Numbered from the stretch's first letter, positions 1 to 11,408 are shown. The stretch is DNA of 42,572 nt from Sphaeroforma sirkka (GCA_001586965.3 LUCW03000318.1:82501-125072); one strand, 5' to 3'. Numbers and translations: made by a program. Notes: generated by a model from the letters alone, not told the origin.

Positions 1-39
1 AGTCTGTATTCGAATTTCTGTAGCTCGCTCTTCTCACTG

Positions 40-589
40 CTAGGGCGAAGGTGCTGGCGGGGGTGGTGGGGGTAGCTGCTGATGTGCATTCTCAGCGCCT
101 ATCTCGTTCGTTGTGAATGGTTCATATTCATACTCATACCACCCACTTGACCCTTGAGTGTGCCCAATACACTCCGTGTATACAGGCGCACTTACTGGCG
201 ATGGTGGAGGTGGAGGTGGCGATGGTTGTGCTTGTACCAGTGTATATGCATTGCTCCACACAGTCTCGTTCTTGTATGATCCATTGGGATAGTGACTCAT
301 GCCCTCTGACAGTGGCGGTGTTGGATACACACTTTGCGGTAGGGGTTGTCCTGGCATGTCTGGGTATGCATAAGTTTGCTTGGAAGTTGGCAGCACCCCA
401 TATGTAGGTGCACCTAGGTACGGTGTTTGCCCATAAACAGCTGAGGCTGGTGGCACGGGAACGTGCTGTGATTGTGGCTGCGGTTGTATCTCTTGTTGTG
501 GGTTTATTGGTGGAGGTGGCGCTTGTGGGGTGTGTGGTCGTGCTTGCCCTTGTACTTGTAAATATATTGGTGCTTGCCAAGTAAGTTGT

Positions 590-620
<31 letters not shown>

Positions 621-1807
621 CTGCTGCTAAGATCTGAGTCTGGGTACTCATTGTAGCAGGCGCAGTGGTTTCCTTTTGGCACAGTCCCAGCAGCTGCTGT
701 AAGGCGCTGGACAAGTTGAGCTCAGATTCCACACTATCATCATCACCGTTCAAATAGTGCGACACAACACGACCCCCCAATGTCAAGGTGACCTCGCGTG
801 TTGTTGTAGTGGTAGTGGTCGTAGATGACGTCTTTGTGGTGATAGAATTGCCCTGCTGAGTGGCATCCTGGGATGTGGGGTGCAAGAGAACGGGTGTTGC
901 TGGTTCTGTTGTAGGTGATTGTACCTCATAGCGTGGCTTGCTAATGGCAGGCGAGCGCTGTGGTTGATACGGTGGCCCTTGTTGTGTCTGCGTGTGTGAT
1001 TGTTGATGCTGCTTCGATGGCGTACGTCGGGTTTGCTGCGCCCATGTATGGGACTGTGGTTGCAGTGACTGATGTTGTTGCTGTTGTTGCCGTTTGTATA
1101 GTTGTGGTTGTGACCATTGCTGTGTCTCTGGCTGTGACTGTGGGTCTTGCTGTGTCTGTTGTTGTACCTGTTGATATGGTTGTTGTTGTAGCTGCCCGTA
1201 TGACTGCAATTGAGGCTGTGGCTGTGATTGTGACAACGATTGTGCCTGTTGTTGGGCCTGTGTAGATTGCTGTTGTTGTTGTGATTGCATGTATGGCTGC
1301 AATGGAGGTTGTGACTGTGTATGTGGTTGCGATTGTATCTGTTGCTGTCCTAGCGGTGGTGGTGATGGCGGTGATGGTGGTGGTGACGGTGGTGGTGACG
1401 GTGGTGGTGCTACTGATGGAAAGGATTGTGTCGTTGGTGTGTAGACAAGAGGTGCTTGTGGGTTCATGTGCGTATACTGTTGTGGCTGATCGCGTGTGGC
1501 GTCTTCATTTTGCGGTACATACGCACTTCGTGGACAGTATTGTGTACCAGACTGCCAGTACGCGGGCCTGCTTTCTTCAGCGCACGGTCGAGTCTTCCTG
1601 TCTGGGGCTGTGTGGGACTGTTGTGCACAGTATGACTCTGAATCTGATGCCATACATGCATCTGAGTGCGCGGGTATGCGGGGCAGTGGACCTCTGGTGT
1701 GCTGCTGAGGTGGAATGCGTGGTGTTGTCTCTACCACGGTAACCTCATCGTCGAGCTTGTGCTTTCCTGTATTGGATATTCCACGCGACCGCTTCGCACC
1801 TTTGGAA
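40..1807 (-). CDS. Terminal exon: Gln/Pro-rich tail
   Basis: This is the last exon of the TFS2M-SPOC gene, 588 codons plus a TAG stop at 42-40. The open frame extends upstream to 2079, but an acceptor CTACAG|T at 1809-1808 matches the phase-2 donor at 2278 and gives KG-SKGAKRSRG, a likely nuclear signal. The 2079-1808 part reads like intron. The tail holds mixed CAA/CAG glutamine runs, an eight-residue proline run preceded by AAAA, a run of nine threonines, and repeated SQPQ/TQSQ units. Such tails are typical of transcription cofactors and are probably disordered. The antisense strand gives Val-rich open frames that are shadows of the Gln codons. Confidence 0.85.
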
Positions 1808-4800
1808 CTGTAGCATTGTATGCATAAGTGTAAGGACGTGAAATCTTTTATCATAAACACGGCTTTGATATCACAAAAGCACTCCGCAAAACCTTTACAT
1901 ATCATGAAGAGCGATGTTCCAATAGTCAATTCAAAGTGGAACAAGTTTCGACAAATCTGCAACGCAATCCTATACTTGATGAGGAAAGCATGGTCATCAC
2001 TTAGCACTCTCACACACATATGAATCGAATTATGCTTCGCTAGATTGCACAGTATATACACAATTTCAACATGCCTCAAGCAGTTCGTCTCAGTTTACAT
2101 AGATATAACAACACACAAGGCGCTGCACTAATGATTCATGATATGTATGCAACAGTATTCTCGAATACATTTTCTCACATACCACACACCAACGAGCCGC
2201 CATTATGTAAACACGGCACTGTACTAAGTCTGACGTCTACAGTAGGTACAAAGTCCACTGTGTCTCATACAACCCACCCTTTCGGAAGTACGTAGTCTAC
2301 TGTAGGCTCCCGAGGAGCGGTGGCTTTTCGCTTGTGCTTGTGCGTGTCAAACACCATAATAGAACTTTTCCGTACTTCATTTCTCTTGACCATATCTGCT
2401 GTAACAACTCCACCCTTAGGAAAAATAAAGCCAAACTTCAATGAACTAGGTAGGCGAAGACTCATACAGGACAGAGAGGTGACTCACCATACGTATATAG
2501 CTGTGCAGCAGCCATTAGATTGAAGCGGTCGGTTCATATATATCATACTTGACTAAGAATATAAGCTGGTGTGTATACCGGACACGACTATAGCTTTGCC
2601 ACACACGCATACGTATGTGCCTAGCTGTATAGTGGCATACTATCAGCATGTCACATACCCTGTGCGTGCTGACGTACTCTCGTCCTGTACGTTGCGCACC
2701 ACTCAATGGTACACTGTAGTCCGTCTGGCCCGTGAGGCACCACATATCACTCGCTTGTGGGGGTGTTGGTCGAGATGTTGCTGTACACTCTCCGAGCGCT
2801 GCTGGGTTATCGCAGTCAATGGGAGCCTCACAGCCATCTGCATTAACAGAATAGTAAGTCAAGTGTGGATTACAGATGATAACACCCAGGCCCTGTAGCT
2901 GCTTTGCGAGGGCTCTGGCAGTAAGCGTACGACTGGTATTTCAGAGATCAGCAGTCAGAAGGGGAGCGGACTCAAACACAATCTTGCGATAGTCGAGCAA
3001 CTACTACTACTACTAATGTAAAGCATTACAATCCTTCTTTCCCCTACCTGCACCTATGGACCGGGCCTCGTCTTTGGGCGTGTCGGGTGCGTGTACCATT
3101 GTACTACTGTTCGAGTCTGTGCTGGTACTGTTGCTGCGGTTTCTAATGTACATCACTGTTCAAAATATTGAAGCCGAGGGGTTGCGACAATTGTCAGTGT
3201 CAGTTTCAAATTCAGATATTTCGATAAACATCGTACAAAACCACCACAAGTACAGTACAAAGTCATCGCATTCACTCTAGACAGGTGTCTAAAGCATCAG
3301 TCACAAGGACAGTACAAAGTCATCGCATTCACTTAAGACGGGTGTATAAACTACCAGTCACAAGGACAGTACAAGTCATCGCATTCACTTAAGACAGGTG
3401 TCTTTTGTCATACAACTCGTACCGCTACAGACGCAAGTGATCGACTTTGATACTTTGCATGTCCCGCAAAGGCGTCATGCTGTAGTATTAGATCATTGTT
3501 GCTATCTGGTAAAACTTCGAGTGCACGGTTATGAAGGGCTTCAAAGTCTACTCGAGATTCCATGGCACCAGCTCAAGTATAATATCTTAACCGATGTTGA
3601 TGAAACGCAGCTATATACTAGAATAACAACTGAAACAGAGAGTATTGAAAATCATACCAGTAAACAGCAGATTCGGCAAATTATTCAACTCAGATTCGTT
3701 GAGATGGTCCAAAATTAGGTTGAGGACACTCGACTTTCGATTGAGATGGATCAGGTGCGTCTCTGGTTTAATAGCAGCCACCCGCACACTATCAGTTTAG
3801 GATGTATCATCCAAGTTCATTGTACAATTCAAAATACCTGTATATCTAATTCAGAATACCTGTATATCTAATTCAGAATACCTGCGTATCTAATTCAGAA
3901 TACCTGTACATCTACGCACTGTTTATGGTATATACTCGTTTATACGCACAGGCCCATCTGGTGTATTTGTACATACTTTTATTCGACGTTGTGAAAAAAA
4001 AGAACCCCTGTCCAAAGTTGCGCACCAAATGGTTGAGATAGTTGAACGCACTCTCGGCATTTCGGGAGGGCGTTAGCATGCATATCTCAAACAGCTGACA
4101 TGACCACGGAACAAGCAAATGAACTGTTAGAGCACGGATAGGTAGCACTTCAAACCAGAACAGCTGACATGACCATGGCACAAGCAAATGAACTGTTAGA
4201 ACACGGATAGGCAACTCTGCAACCCACTTCGCTCGTGAGAGATAAGGGCCTGGAAGGGCAGCAAAATGCAAATGCACACTAAAATGTGTTATGGATACAT
4301 GAAAGGGACACTTGGTGATCTGTATAACATCAGACGTTGTTGTATATCAACTAGCTTCACACACCTCCGGTGCCATGTTGTATAGGGTCTGCAGCCTCTG
4401 GAAGAGCCTATTTTCCAGATTGCGTACTTTGTGCTTAAAGCACAGTGTGACCGGTGTCTGCAGTAGTCTCCCCTCATTCGTCTATACTAGGATTGTTGGT
4501 ATAGAGGAGTATGTGAATGGAGTGCACCCGATGCTGAATGTACAGTTGATATTTTTAATACATCGCGTCAATTCTACTTGATGAGCACATACTTCTAAAT
4601 CGCCTATGTGAGTAGGGGACGATTGGTATGAAATACGTATTAACGACTCTGCACCAAAGAGTCAATGCATACGTCAAAGAAAGAATAATTCGCAACCCTC
4701 CTTATTGTACCGATGATGTTCAATGCTAGTCGAGTGCGTGGCATATCTGTAGTACATCAAGGTGCATAGTTTAACTCGAAATCAAGAGATTTGTAGTCAA

Positions 4801-7800
4801 TTCTTCTCAATGTTTCTATTTCAACGAAACTCTATCACGTACGTACGCGGAGTACACAGCCTGGCTTATGGAACTTCATATTTCATGTCTAGGCTCCACA
4901 CCACAAACAGTTTGATATTACAAAACACAAATATGTACACTAGCTGAGCCGTTCATGGGGTTTCCGTCTACTTATTAGACACGTGCCTGAGGATGCAGCA
5001 GTGTCCGACTAATCTGCCATGTACGATTCATTGGTACCAATTTGACAATGGCAATATCAGTGGCGGCACCAACGCACGATGAGCTCGACGATGGCATTGT
5101 ACCTGTGTGAATTGTGAGTTGTTCATTGTAGTGTGAAGTTTGTGTTGTCAATTATACTTGTATGCATCAACTGTAAGATGTTGCATGAGGCTATAAGCGA
5201 TCACCAAACATTCGCGTCTAGTCGAGCTCTCAAGGGAACCACCAGCCAGCTACCTTACCTGAGCTCCACTTTGTTCTCATGTCTAATCGCTGCCCATATT
5301 CGGCTTCGAGGGGTGAACTACTTTCGCGGTTACGCTCTGTTGCTCCAACTCCTTCAGTAGTTCCAGAGACCCGCCAAACATTTTCAGTTGTATTTACATC
5401 ACCGGCAGATGCCGCCGCCCATGTCTCTGTTCCTAAGCTACACTCTTCCTTGACAAAACCCGCAGTGGCGTTCCAAATAAGGTTATCTGTCGTACTCGAG
5501 GACACCTTTGCGTATCCCGGTGCACCTTCCTCGGAGGTGGGCCGAATTTCACTCGACTGAGACTGCGTTGGGTCAGCCGACGCTTGCGGGTGTGTGTGTA
5601 CAGCAGCGGATGGCAAAGGAGCGGCTAAAGGTGGGATGATTTGATTAGCCAATGCTGTCGGCTTTCTCTCCGCTGTCTGACTCTCAAGATTAGTCGTATC
5701 TGATTGGGTATACGTCTGATACTGAGCGTTGGGTGGTGGTGCCGAGATCGATGGCTTCTGGTCTTGTGTGTAAGACTGGCGACCTAAGCGAGGGTCTAAA
5801 AGGGAGTCTTTCGGAAAAGAATAGTTTGCCTCTACAGTCTGCTCTACCTGTGGCTGCGATTGTGACTCTGCTGTGGGTGTGGGTGGTGGGGATGGCCTTG
5901 GTTCCTGCTGTGTGTGGAGTGGTGCATGGTTTGATATGGTCTCATTTGCTTCCGTGGCATAGGATGACGAATTCGGATCTACCTGCGCATGTCCATCGAT
6001 GTTCGAAGGATTGGTAACATCGGGTGATGGTACTATCTTGGTATTCTCCGATGCCGTTGCATCTGCAAAGATGCCTGGTAGGTCTGTGCCTAGGGCTGCA
6101 TCCTCTGAAATGACCGAGGAGAAATCCAACTCTGATGCTAGTAGGCAGAAATCCGGCTCTACTTTGGGCGTAGTGGAGATGATCTCAGATGTGACGGGTC
6201 CGTATGGTTGATTCATAGGCTGCCGCTCGAATGGTTAACAAAAGCACAATGTGTGAGAGTTGGGCGGATGATAGCTTACAAGGGTGACGTACGTAGGCGC
6301 TCGGACTTATACTCATTAAAGGTATTCGTATAGCTGATGCAAGTCAGTAGGGATCCGTGGCAGAAAGCGATCAAGGCTGCAAAATGTGAAGAAACATATG
6401 CATGAAAATGACCCGACAAACAATCATCCGTAACTATCGAGTGTGTACAGGCGAGTAGTACAATGGAACCACATGAGCACCATTCACACCTGCATAGCTG
6501 ACTGCTCTAGTACACCATCCACATCACTGAAATTTACGTTCGTGTCCAGACCCGGTTTGGACTCGAAGGCTAAGCCGACGTTCCAATCCAGATCCAAATC
6601 CAAATCCAAATCTGAACCCAAATTTGTATTGAGTGTCTCTGGCTTAGCAGCGGCTTCATCAATTTGGTGATCACCTCGACCGACACCATCCTCATATGTA
6701 CTACCTTCAGCAACATCCTCAGTCTTGGTTAAAATACTTTTACTGCTCAATTGATTTCTGTAGCCTCTATTGATAGCATCAGCCTCTACTTGCGTTTGGC
6801 TGCAAGTGACTGGACTTGTACCATTGTCTGTCTTCCCATCGTTGCTTTCACTGTCAATAGTCCAGCTGCAGTCCTTTCCCTGTGCACCTGTGGCTTCTTT
6901 TTTCATATGACACTCGTTCCATTGCATGCCTGTGCTGTGTTCGACACTGTCCCGGGTGTCTAGAGTATCTGTCGTGAGGGGTGGTAGCATGATGGAGATA
7001 CTTGCCTCATAAAGGCTGCACTGACCCAGCTCACTATCATCTACCGTGTTGTCTGGCTCAGGAGGGCTGAAAGAAAAATGTATTTTATTGGAAAGAATGT
7101 TAAAGTATGTGACTATATCCACGTGTGTGTGAAGCACCCTGTAGCCAGTGCTTCTGGTCTATATATCGAAGACTGCTTGTTCTCTTTGGCTTGAATATGC
7201 TGAGAAAGTTAGGAAGTATTATCCGGTACGAGTTTTACATCCCAATTGTGAGACAAATAACTCTTATGTAGATGCATTACACCCTACACCTGTCCGTCCT
7301 TTCTGGCTAAGTGATTTATTGCCGAATCAACAAAAACAGTACAGATCTCTCAGCCAGGACATTCACTAAGCATGTGTGCATGGGTTTGTTGGTGCATATC
7401 TGACGTGCAACGAGTGAAGATATCAAATTCAAACAGTGCTCTCGAAATGTTCTCAAGTGCATGGGGCACGCACACAGACACGTTTGTCGGTGGAAGCTTA
7501 TCCAGTAGTCGCTCACTCCATGCATCCGTGCGGACGTATCATTCTGCGGCATAATTACACTACAGCCTACGTGCACGCAAATCAGAGACTGACTACAGAT
7601 TGGTATATGGGTCGCAAACTTGGTGACGAGATGCTTCAGTGATGTCAGTTCCAACCGGGCGATGCTTGTTAAGTCATGCACACACAAAATGATAGACGCA
7701 GATACGCCTTACACGTACACAATCGGAATGAGCAACCACGATTATGGGATTCGATGTACATATGAACCAAACTAAAAAAATATGAAAGACACTAGACAAT

Positions 7801-9645
7801 GTTTGTGCATCGGCTACCAGATTACCCTCACATATATTGCTTACCTGTCCACTCTGTTGTCCGTATGCAACTCAGAGCCGGAGGCCTCTTGTTCCTGCCA
7901 TTCCAGCCATCCGGCAGATACAATTGAGGAAGCCCAAAGTACCAGCACGTGGAATGTGTACCGACATTGTGGATTTGTAAAGGTAGATTAGGATGTTGCC
8001 ATCTGAGTACGGTATTGCATTGGTATGTATGTATACAGGGAGCGCCCGATGACACATATGGCCATGCGCGTGGATGCGTGAGTACAGTACATTCAAATCT
8101 CATGCAAGGAATAACAAATGTGTATACACCCTGAGCGTCGATTGACTTGAAGTCAGAGTTTTATAGCCAGAGTTTCATTCTGTAGCCATGCTGGAGCCTC
8201 CACGTGGCACATATGAGCGAGCACATCATGAAGCTGTACAAACTATCATGAAGCTGACTGGGTAAACAAGGCCACCTTTGGCCACTTTATCTAAAGCTAA
8301 GCACGATCCTAGACGTATCTTGGTGTCACATATACAGTTTTGAGTGTACCATTCAAACCCGTGCACATGAGACATATAGCGTACTATAAATACTCCAAGT
8401 AATACCTTCGCTTTTGCTACCAATTAACTTACTGGTATTGGTATGTTTTGTCTCCAGTTCTCCCCCTCGAGTCGTTGTCTAGCATTCGTCGCTATTGGGT
8501 CGAGGTCATCGGCAAACATGCTCACCAACTGCCCAGGGCTGATCTCGCCATAGTATAATTTCCTGAAGTGTATAGTGAGTTATTTGGATGATATCAAGTC
8601 AATCCGTTGCGTCTTCAGAACGTTTGATGCGAAGGTGCACACAACCCATCTGCAGGTCATACCTGGCACATATTCTAGTACAGATATAGTTGCCAAACTG
8701 CGTATTGCCTGCATAGCTCACATGTCTACGTACACACACCCTTACACAAGTGCACAAACATGCATCACACGCAGTGCCCCGAGGTTCCTGCGCAAAAATT
8801 AAACACACACATACCTACACAATACAGCGTAGGTGTATGCATAAACTCAATATGCAATTCTAAATAGTACCCTACCTATGTAGATCACTTCCTGGGTTCT
8901 TTATACCATATCGTATTGCGTGCGCCTTGACCTCTCTGTCGCGTGTGTGTGGCCATGTGCTGCTGAGCGCTGTCACAACGCCATCGCGCAATACGTTCAT
9001 GCGCTGCACCTTGGCCTGATCGTCTATATGGTGCAGGTCGGTATCGTTGATGATCCGCTCCACTGGGGATGAACCCGTAAACGTTCATGTTTAAGTTAAC
9101 GGATTGTGGTTGCTTAGAGGATGGGGCGTTATGTGATAGACGAGAGTAGGTCCGATAAAACGTCATGTTCAATGTATGTGTGTGTGTGCGTGCACGACTT
9201 TGACAGCAGTAAACGTGCAGCGAGTTAACTAATTCATAAGTAATCTAATTATTTCCGCTAACACTTGATCAATCGCCCTATAGGAAGGCCTCACTGTATA
9301 GAATAGATGTTTGTGTACGTATACACCCTATCTACATACAGACGCACGATTGCAGGTACTCTATGCTTGGTATCATATACACGTGAGATGGGCTAGGTTA
9401 CTCGTGTGTACATTGGAATGCGTCCCAATGATCTCTCATACCCATACCATTAAATGACTACATGCATGTGTACATGTACGTACACGCCACTCGCATATCA
9501 CGCACACGTACAACACTAGAATTCACAACACCATTCGACCTGTTTGCCACACCTACCGAGAGCGCTTTGAATGAGTTTCGATAGCTTGGTATGTCGCAGT
9601 GTGGAACTGATTGACACAGGCGTCGTGTCAACCTGGTTAGCGCCA
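40..9645 (-). CDS. TFS2M-SPOC nuclear protein, DIDO1/PHF3/SPOCD1/Bye1-like, multi-exon, 5' end missing
   Basis: I assembled this gene from minus-strand exons whose junctions are GT..AG and mostly agree in phase: 9645-9557, 9062-8876, 8562-8433, 7894-7845, 7066-6490, 6219-5259, 5102-4983, 4648-4593, 4457-4365, 3155-3048, 2932-2874, 2837-2715, 2435-2278 and 1807-40. One part, 4364-3156, is unresolved. Domains in order are a TFIIS central domain, an acidic Ser/Thr/Pro-rich linker, a SPOC domain and a Gln/Pro-rich tail. In the known family the TFS2M domain docks on RNA polymerase II and SPOC binds its phosphorylated C-terminal repeat, so a nuclear elongation or chromatin role is inferred. Family members often have a PHD finger; none is visible here, as in SPOCD1, but the start of the protein was not found. 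About 1,480 residues are accounted for. I am confident of the family and less sure of individual small exons. Confidence 0.82.
1808..2277 (-). other. Intron of the TFS2M-SPOC gene
   Basis: This 470-nt intron lies between the exons ending at 2278 (GG|GTGGGT) and starting at 1807 (CTACAG|T). Nothing else is recognised in it. Confidence 0.65.
2278..3155 (-). CDS. Four exons encoding the SPOC domain
   Basis: The exons are 3155-3048, 2932-2874 (or ending at 2886), 2837-2715 and 2435-2278. Phases 1-1, 1-0, 0-0 and 0-2 agree throughout. The first encodes a Ser/Thr/Asn-rich stretch. The rest read VVRLLPEPSQSSYRAW, then MAVRLPLTAITQQ, then HLDQHPHKRVICGAS, then TTFGFIFPKGGVV. These line up with SPOC elements 'GRIPP..VWDYL', 'vvvLRF.P', 'YL..R.RYGVV.n' and 'kDmYLfPLg'. 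SPOC domains bind phospho-Ser2 RNA polymerase II tails in PHF3. The intron between the second and third exons is only 36 (or 48) nt; without it, TGA stops the SPOC frame. The last exon ends in a Lys/Arg-rich segment (DTHKHKRKA) that could be a nuclear signal. Confidence 0.75.
3250..3404. repeat. 57-bp tandem repeat, three copies
   Basis: The unit beginning ACAGTACAAAGTCATCGCAT starts at 3252, 3309 and 3366, a period of 57 bp. The third copy lacks one A. It lies in an intron of the TFS2M-SPOC gene. Confidence 0.85.
3408..3563 (-). CDS. Candidate exon, boundaries unresolved
   Basis: A 51-codon minus-strand reading frame starts at an ATG (3563-3561) and ends at TGA (3410-3408). It contains VDFEALHNRALEVLPDSNND and HDAFAGHAKYQSRS, which look like ordinary protein. 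It lies between two good exons of the TFS2M-SPOC gene (4365 and 3155) whose phases do not meet (0 then 1), so at least one exon is missing here. A plausible phase 0-to-1 version starts at CAT after the acceptor CTACAG and ends before GTCGAT. A micro-exon near 4249 after CCCTTCCAG is another option. Confidence 0.4.
   Translation of the reverse strand: MESRVDFEALHNRALEVLPDSNNDLILQHDAFAGHAKYQSRSLASVAVRVV
3826..3913. repeat. 22-bp tandem repeat, four copies
   Basis: Exactly four copies of a 22-bp unit, AATTCAGAATACCTGTATAT plus CT, with a few substitutions. It lies in non-coding DNA of the TFS2M-SPOC gene. Confidence 0.88.
4090..4211. repeat. Direct repeat, period 69 bp, two copies
   Basis: A block of about 53 bp (AACAGCTGACATGACCA...GGATAGG) occurs at 4090-4142 and again at 4159-4211 with four substitutions. 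It is a recent local duplication in presumed intron DNA. Confidence 0.87.
4365..5102 (-). CDS. Three small exons before the SPOC region
   Basis: The exons are 5102-4983 (phase 1-1, after TTCACACAG), 4648-4593 (phase 1-0, donor GTATGT) and 4457-4365 (phase 0-0, donor GTGTGT). They are supported by splice consensus, phase agreement with the upstream exon ending at 5259, and a protein-like composition including DIAIVKLVPMNRTWQI, LIRISYQSSPTHIGD and FKHKVRNLENRLFQRLQTLY. They may contribute the first strands of the SPOC fold, but I could not match them to the family. An alternative is that one or two are chance open segments. Confidence 0.5.
5259..7894 (-). CDS. Linker exons, acidic and Ser/Thr/Pro-rich
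   Basis: The exons are 7894-7845 (50 nt, phase 0 to 2), 7066-6490 (192 codons, starting after a TTTTCTTTCAG acceptor) and 6219-5259 (320 codons, ending at a CAG|GTAAGG donor). The encoded sequence is low-complexity and probably disordered. It has acidic stretches, a four-fold Leu-Asp run (DLDLDLDLD) written by a GATTTG-type hexamer repeat near 6590-6620, and a PSPPPTPT segment. No domain is recognised. The linker separates TFS2M from SPOC, as in DIDO1 and PHF3. The frame is open over the whole length of both large exons. Confidence 0.8.
8433..9645 (-). CDS. Three exons encoding the TFIIS central (TFS2M) domain
   Basis: The exons are 9645-9557, 9062-8876 and 8562-8433, with phases 2-1, 1-2 and 2-0 that join without a break. 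The first follows a strong T-rich acceptor. The joined peptide contains LRHTKLSKLIQSALVERI, then INDTD, then AIRYGIKNPGSDLHRKLY and EISPGQLVSM. This follows the TFS2M pattern: a basic helix with an 'xNDxD' turn, then 'R..NLKDPKNxxL...V..G.I....L..M'. The order and spacing match the DIDO1/PHF3 version better than TFIIS itself. The domain continues to about DDLDPIATNARQRL in the third exon. Known role of the domain: binding to the RNA polymerase II jaw and funnel region. No TFIIS zinc ribbon follows, as expected for this family. Confidence 0.87.
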
Positions 9646-9889
9646 CTAAAAAAACCCAAATCCGCGTGCGAGTATTAATTCCGACTGGTCGATTTTAACA
9701 TGCGTAAGTTTGTGTTAAGTTATGTTCTTTTAACAGGGAAGTTAGATGTGTAGCCCCAAACACAATACACTTTTTTTTCGACTCGTTTACTTGGTTTTCT
9801 TTTCCTATACAGCATGTACTCAAAGGTTAGTATAGCTTACTGTGTACACCTCCTATTCCTACTAGAAAACAGTTTTTTTTTTTACTTAC

Positions 9890-9937
9890 GATTGTGTATT
9901 GGTGTCTGTGGGAGTGGGAGTGAGGGCAGTGCATGTT
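9890..9937 (-). CDS. Candidate upstream exon of the TFS2M-SPOC gene
   Basis: A 48-nt minus-strand segment sits between an acceptor ATTCGCAG and a strong donor ATC|GTAAGT at 9889. It ends in phase 2 and the next exon (9645) starts in phase 2, giving TALTPTPTDTNTQ-SGANQVD. The Thr/Pro composition fits the region before TFS2M. The frame stays open upstream to about 9998, where another acceptor (GATCCAG) exists, so the start is uncertain. Confidence 0.5.
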
Positions 9938-10204
9938 CTGCGAATACGCATGTTTATCCCTAGTACACGTCTGTGTAAGGACTGGATCAAGGTAAGCATC
10001 CCTCATGTTTATCTACTATATATACTTATTGTACGTAATAGTGTCATAGCTCTTTGAGCTTATTCATAGTACATAAACACCGCCAATACACTTATCACAC
10101 CTGTTCGAAGTTGTACCCATGACCTCGACGTGCGTTTACCAGATCCATTCAATTTCCTCCGGCGCCTACGGTAGTGAAGCTTGCTTGGCGTGTCTGGTGG
10201 CTAA

Positions 10205-10640
10205 GCTCATGGAAGTTATACCAGTGTATATAAGGCCATACCTGTGTATATAAAGCTATACCTGTGTAAATAATGCTCTATTTGTGTATGTGAAGCTATA
10301 CCTGTGTAAATAATGCTATACCTGTGTATGTGAAGTTATACCTGTGTATATAAAGCTATACATGCGTATATTAAGTTATACCTGTGTATCTAAAGCTATA
10401 CCTGTGTATATTAAGTTGTACCTGTGTATATGAAGCTATGCCTGTGTATATTAAGTTATACCTGTGTTTTTAAAGCTATATCTATGTATATTAAGCTATA
10501 CCTGTGTAAACAAAGCTATACCTGTGTATATGAAGCTATACCTGTGTATATAAAGCTATACCTATGTATATAAAGCTATACCTGTATATATAAAGCTATA
10601 CCTATGTATATAAAGCTATACCTGTGTATGTGTATATACA
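10205..10640. repeat. 20-bp minisatellite, about 21 copies
   Basis: The unit GCTATACCTGTGTATATAAA repeats with a strict 20-bp period and point variation (GTTATACC, TGTAAATAAT, TATATTAA). It is flanked by non-repetitive DNA upstream of the TFS2M exons. Confidence 0.92.
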
Positions 10641-11132
10641 CACTCTGAGCATGATGTTATACGAGCACAATACTGGTTAAACTCAATACACAAATAGCAT
10701 ATACATTTCACACGGCGGGTGTGTATGCCTTGCCACAGTGTGTGAGTCATCGCTTGTTTTGACCCAGATTCGGGTAACCACTCTCAAGTCCACTAGAGTT
10801 AACTAGAGATACCCGAATATCATATATGAAGTGTGGGGAACGATAACGATACACACAACAGAGGCACATCTCGTACGGTAACGTTTTGAACACTTACATA
10901 TACCTTGTATGTTGACATTTGGTTTTGAACTATCCGTCGAAATAATACTGGTAGTGGCATGGTAGCGTGCAGGCTATAGTATAGTCCAAGGTGCTTTGAG
11001 AGCGTGTGAGTCCACCTACATACTGTGCTATGAATAGTTCGAAACTAGTTAGGCGCACACTTACAGAACCCACAATTTGACTTACGGCATCATTCTGTTC
11101 GGCTTCAAAGTAGTCAACCAGATGGAACTCAC

Positions 11133-11195
11133 TTGTGAGGTGAATTCATACGCAACTTGGGCCCATCGAAATAATCGACCTTGTTTGTCGTACTG
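11133..11195 (-). CDS. Candidate exon, far upstream
   Basis: A 21-codon minus-strand segment (QYDKQGRLFRWAQVAYEF..) sits between an acceptor GTGTCACAG and a donor CAA|GTGAGT, phase 0-0. It looks like protein, but no family is recognised. It might belong to the 5' part of the TFS2M-SPOC gene. An overlapping open frame on the same strand (about 11145-10938) competes with it. Confidence 0.3.
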
Positions 11196-11408
11196 CTGTG
11201 ACACAGTGCATGTAAGCACACATTCTACGCCAGGCCTATTCATATGTATCATAGTCCACAGAAGCACTTATCAAATTATTTCACACGATTATGACGTCTC
11301 TTAGGTTCCACGTCACACGTACACTACATATGTGCAGAGGGGCGTTTTGTAAGACAAAAACAAGTCGTTAGTGTATACAGTAGAAATGCCGCAAAGCACA
11401 AAACAAAT

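Noticed and set aside
960-1742. Val-rich plus-strand open frames
   Set aside because: Antisense shadows of Gln/Pro codons of the terminal exon on the minus strand.
1808-2079. N-terminal extension of the Gln/Pro-rich frame
   Set aside because: Composition changes sharply at 1807 and a phase-matched splice acceptor lies there, so this stretch is taken as intron.
2515-2945. Continuous minus-strand frame (..ARALAKQLQGLGVIICNPH..) read as one exon
   Set aside because: It looks protein-like but its phase does not fit the exon ending at 3048, and SPOC similarity appears only in the other frames after removing a 36-48-nt intron.
3398-3718. 106-codon plus-strand frame
   Set aside because: The minus strand here has an equally protein-like frame within the resolved gene; no family matches the plus-strand reading.
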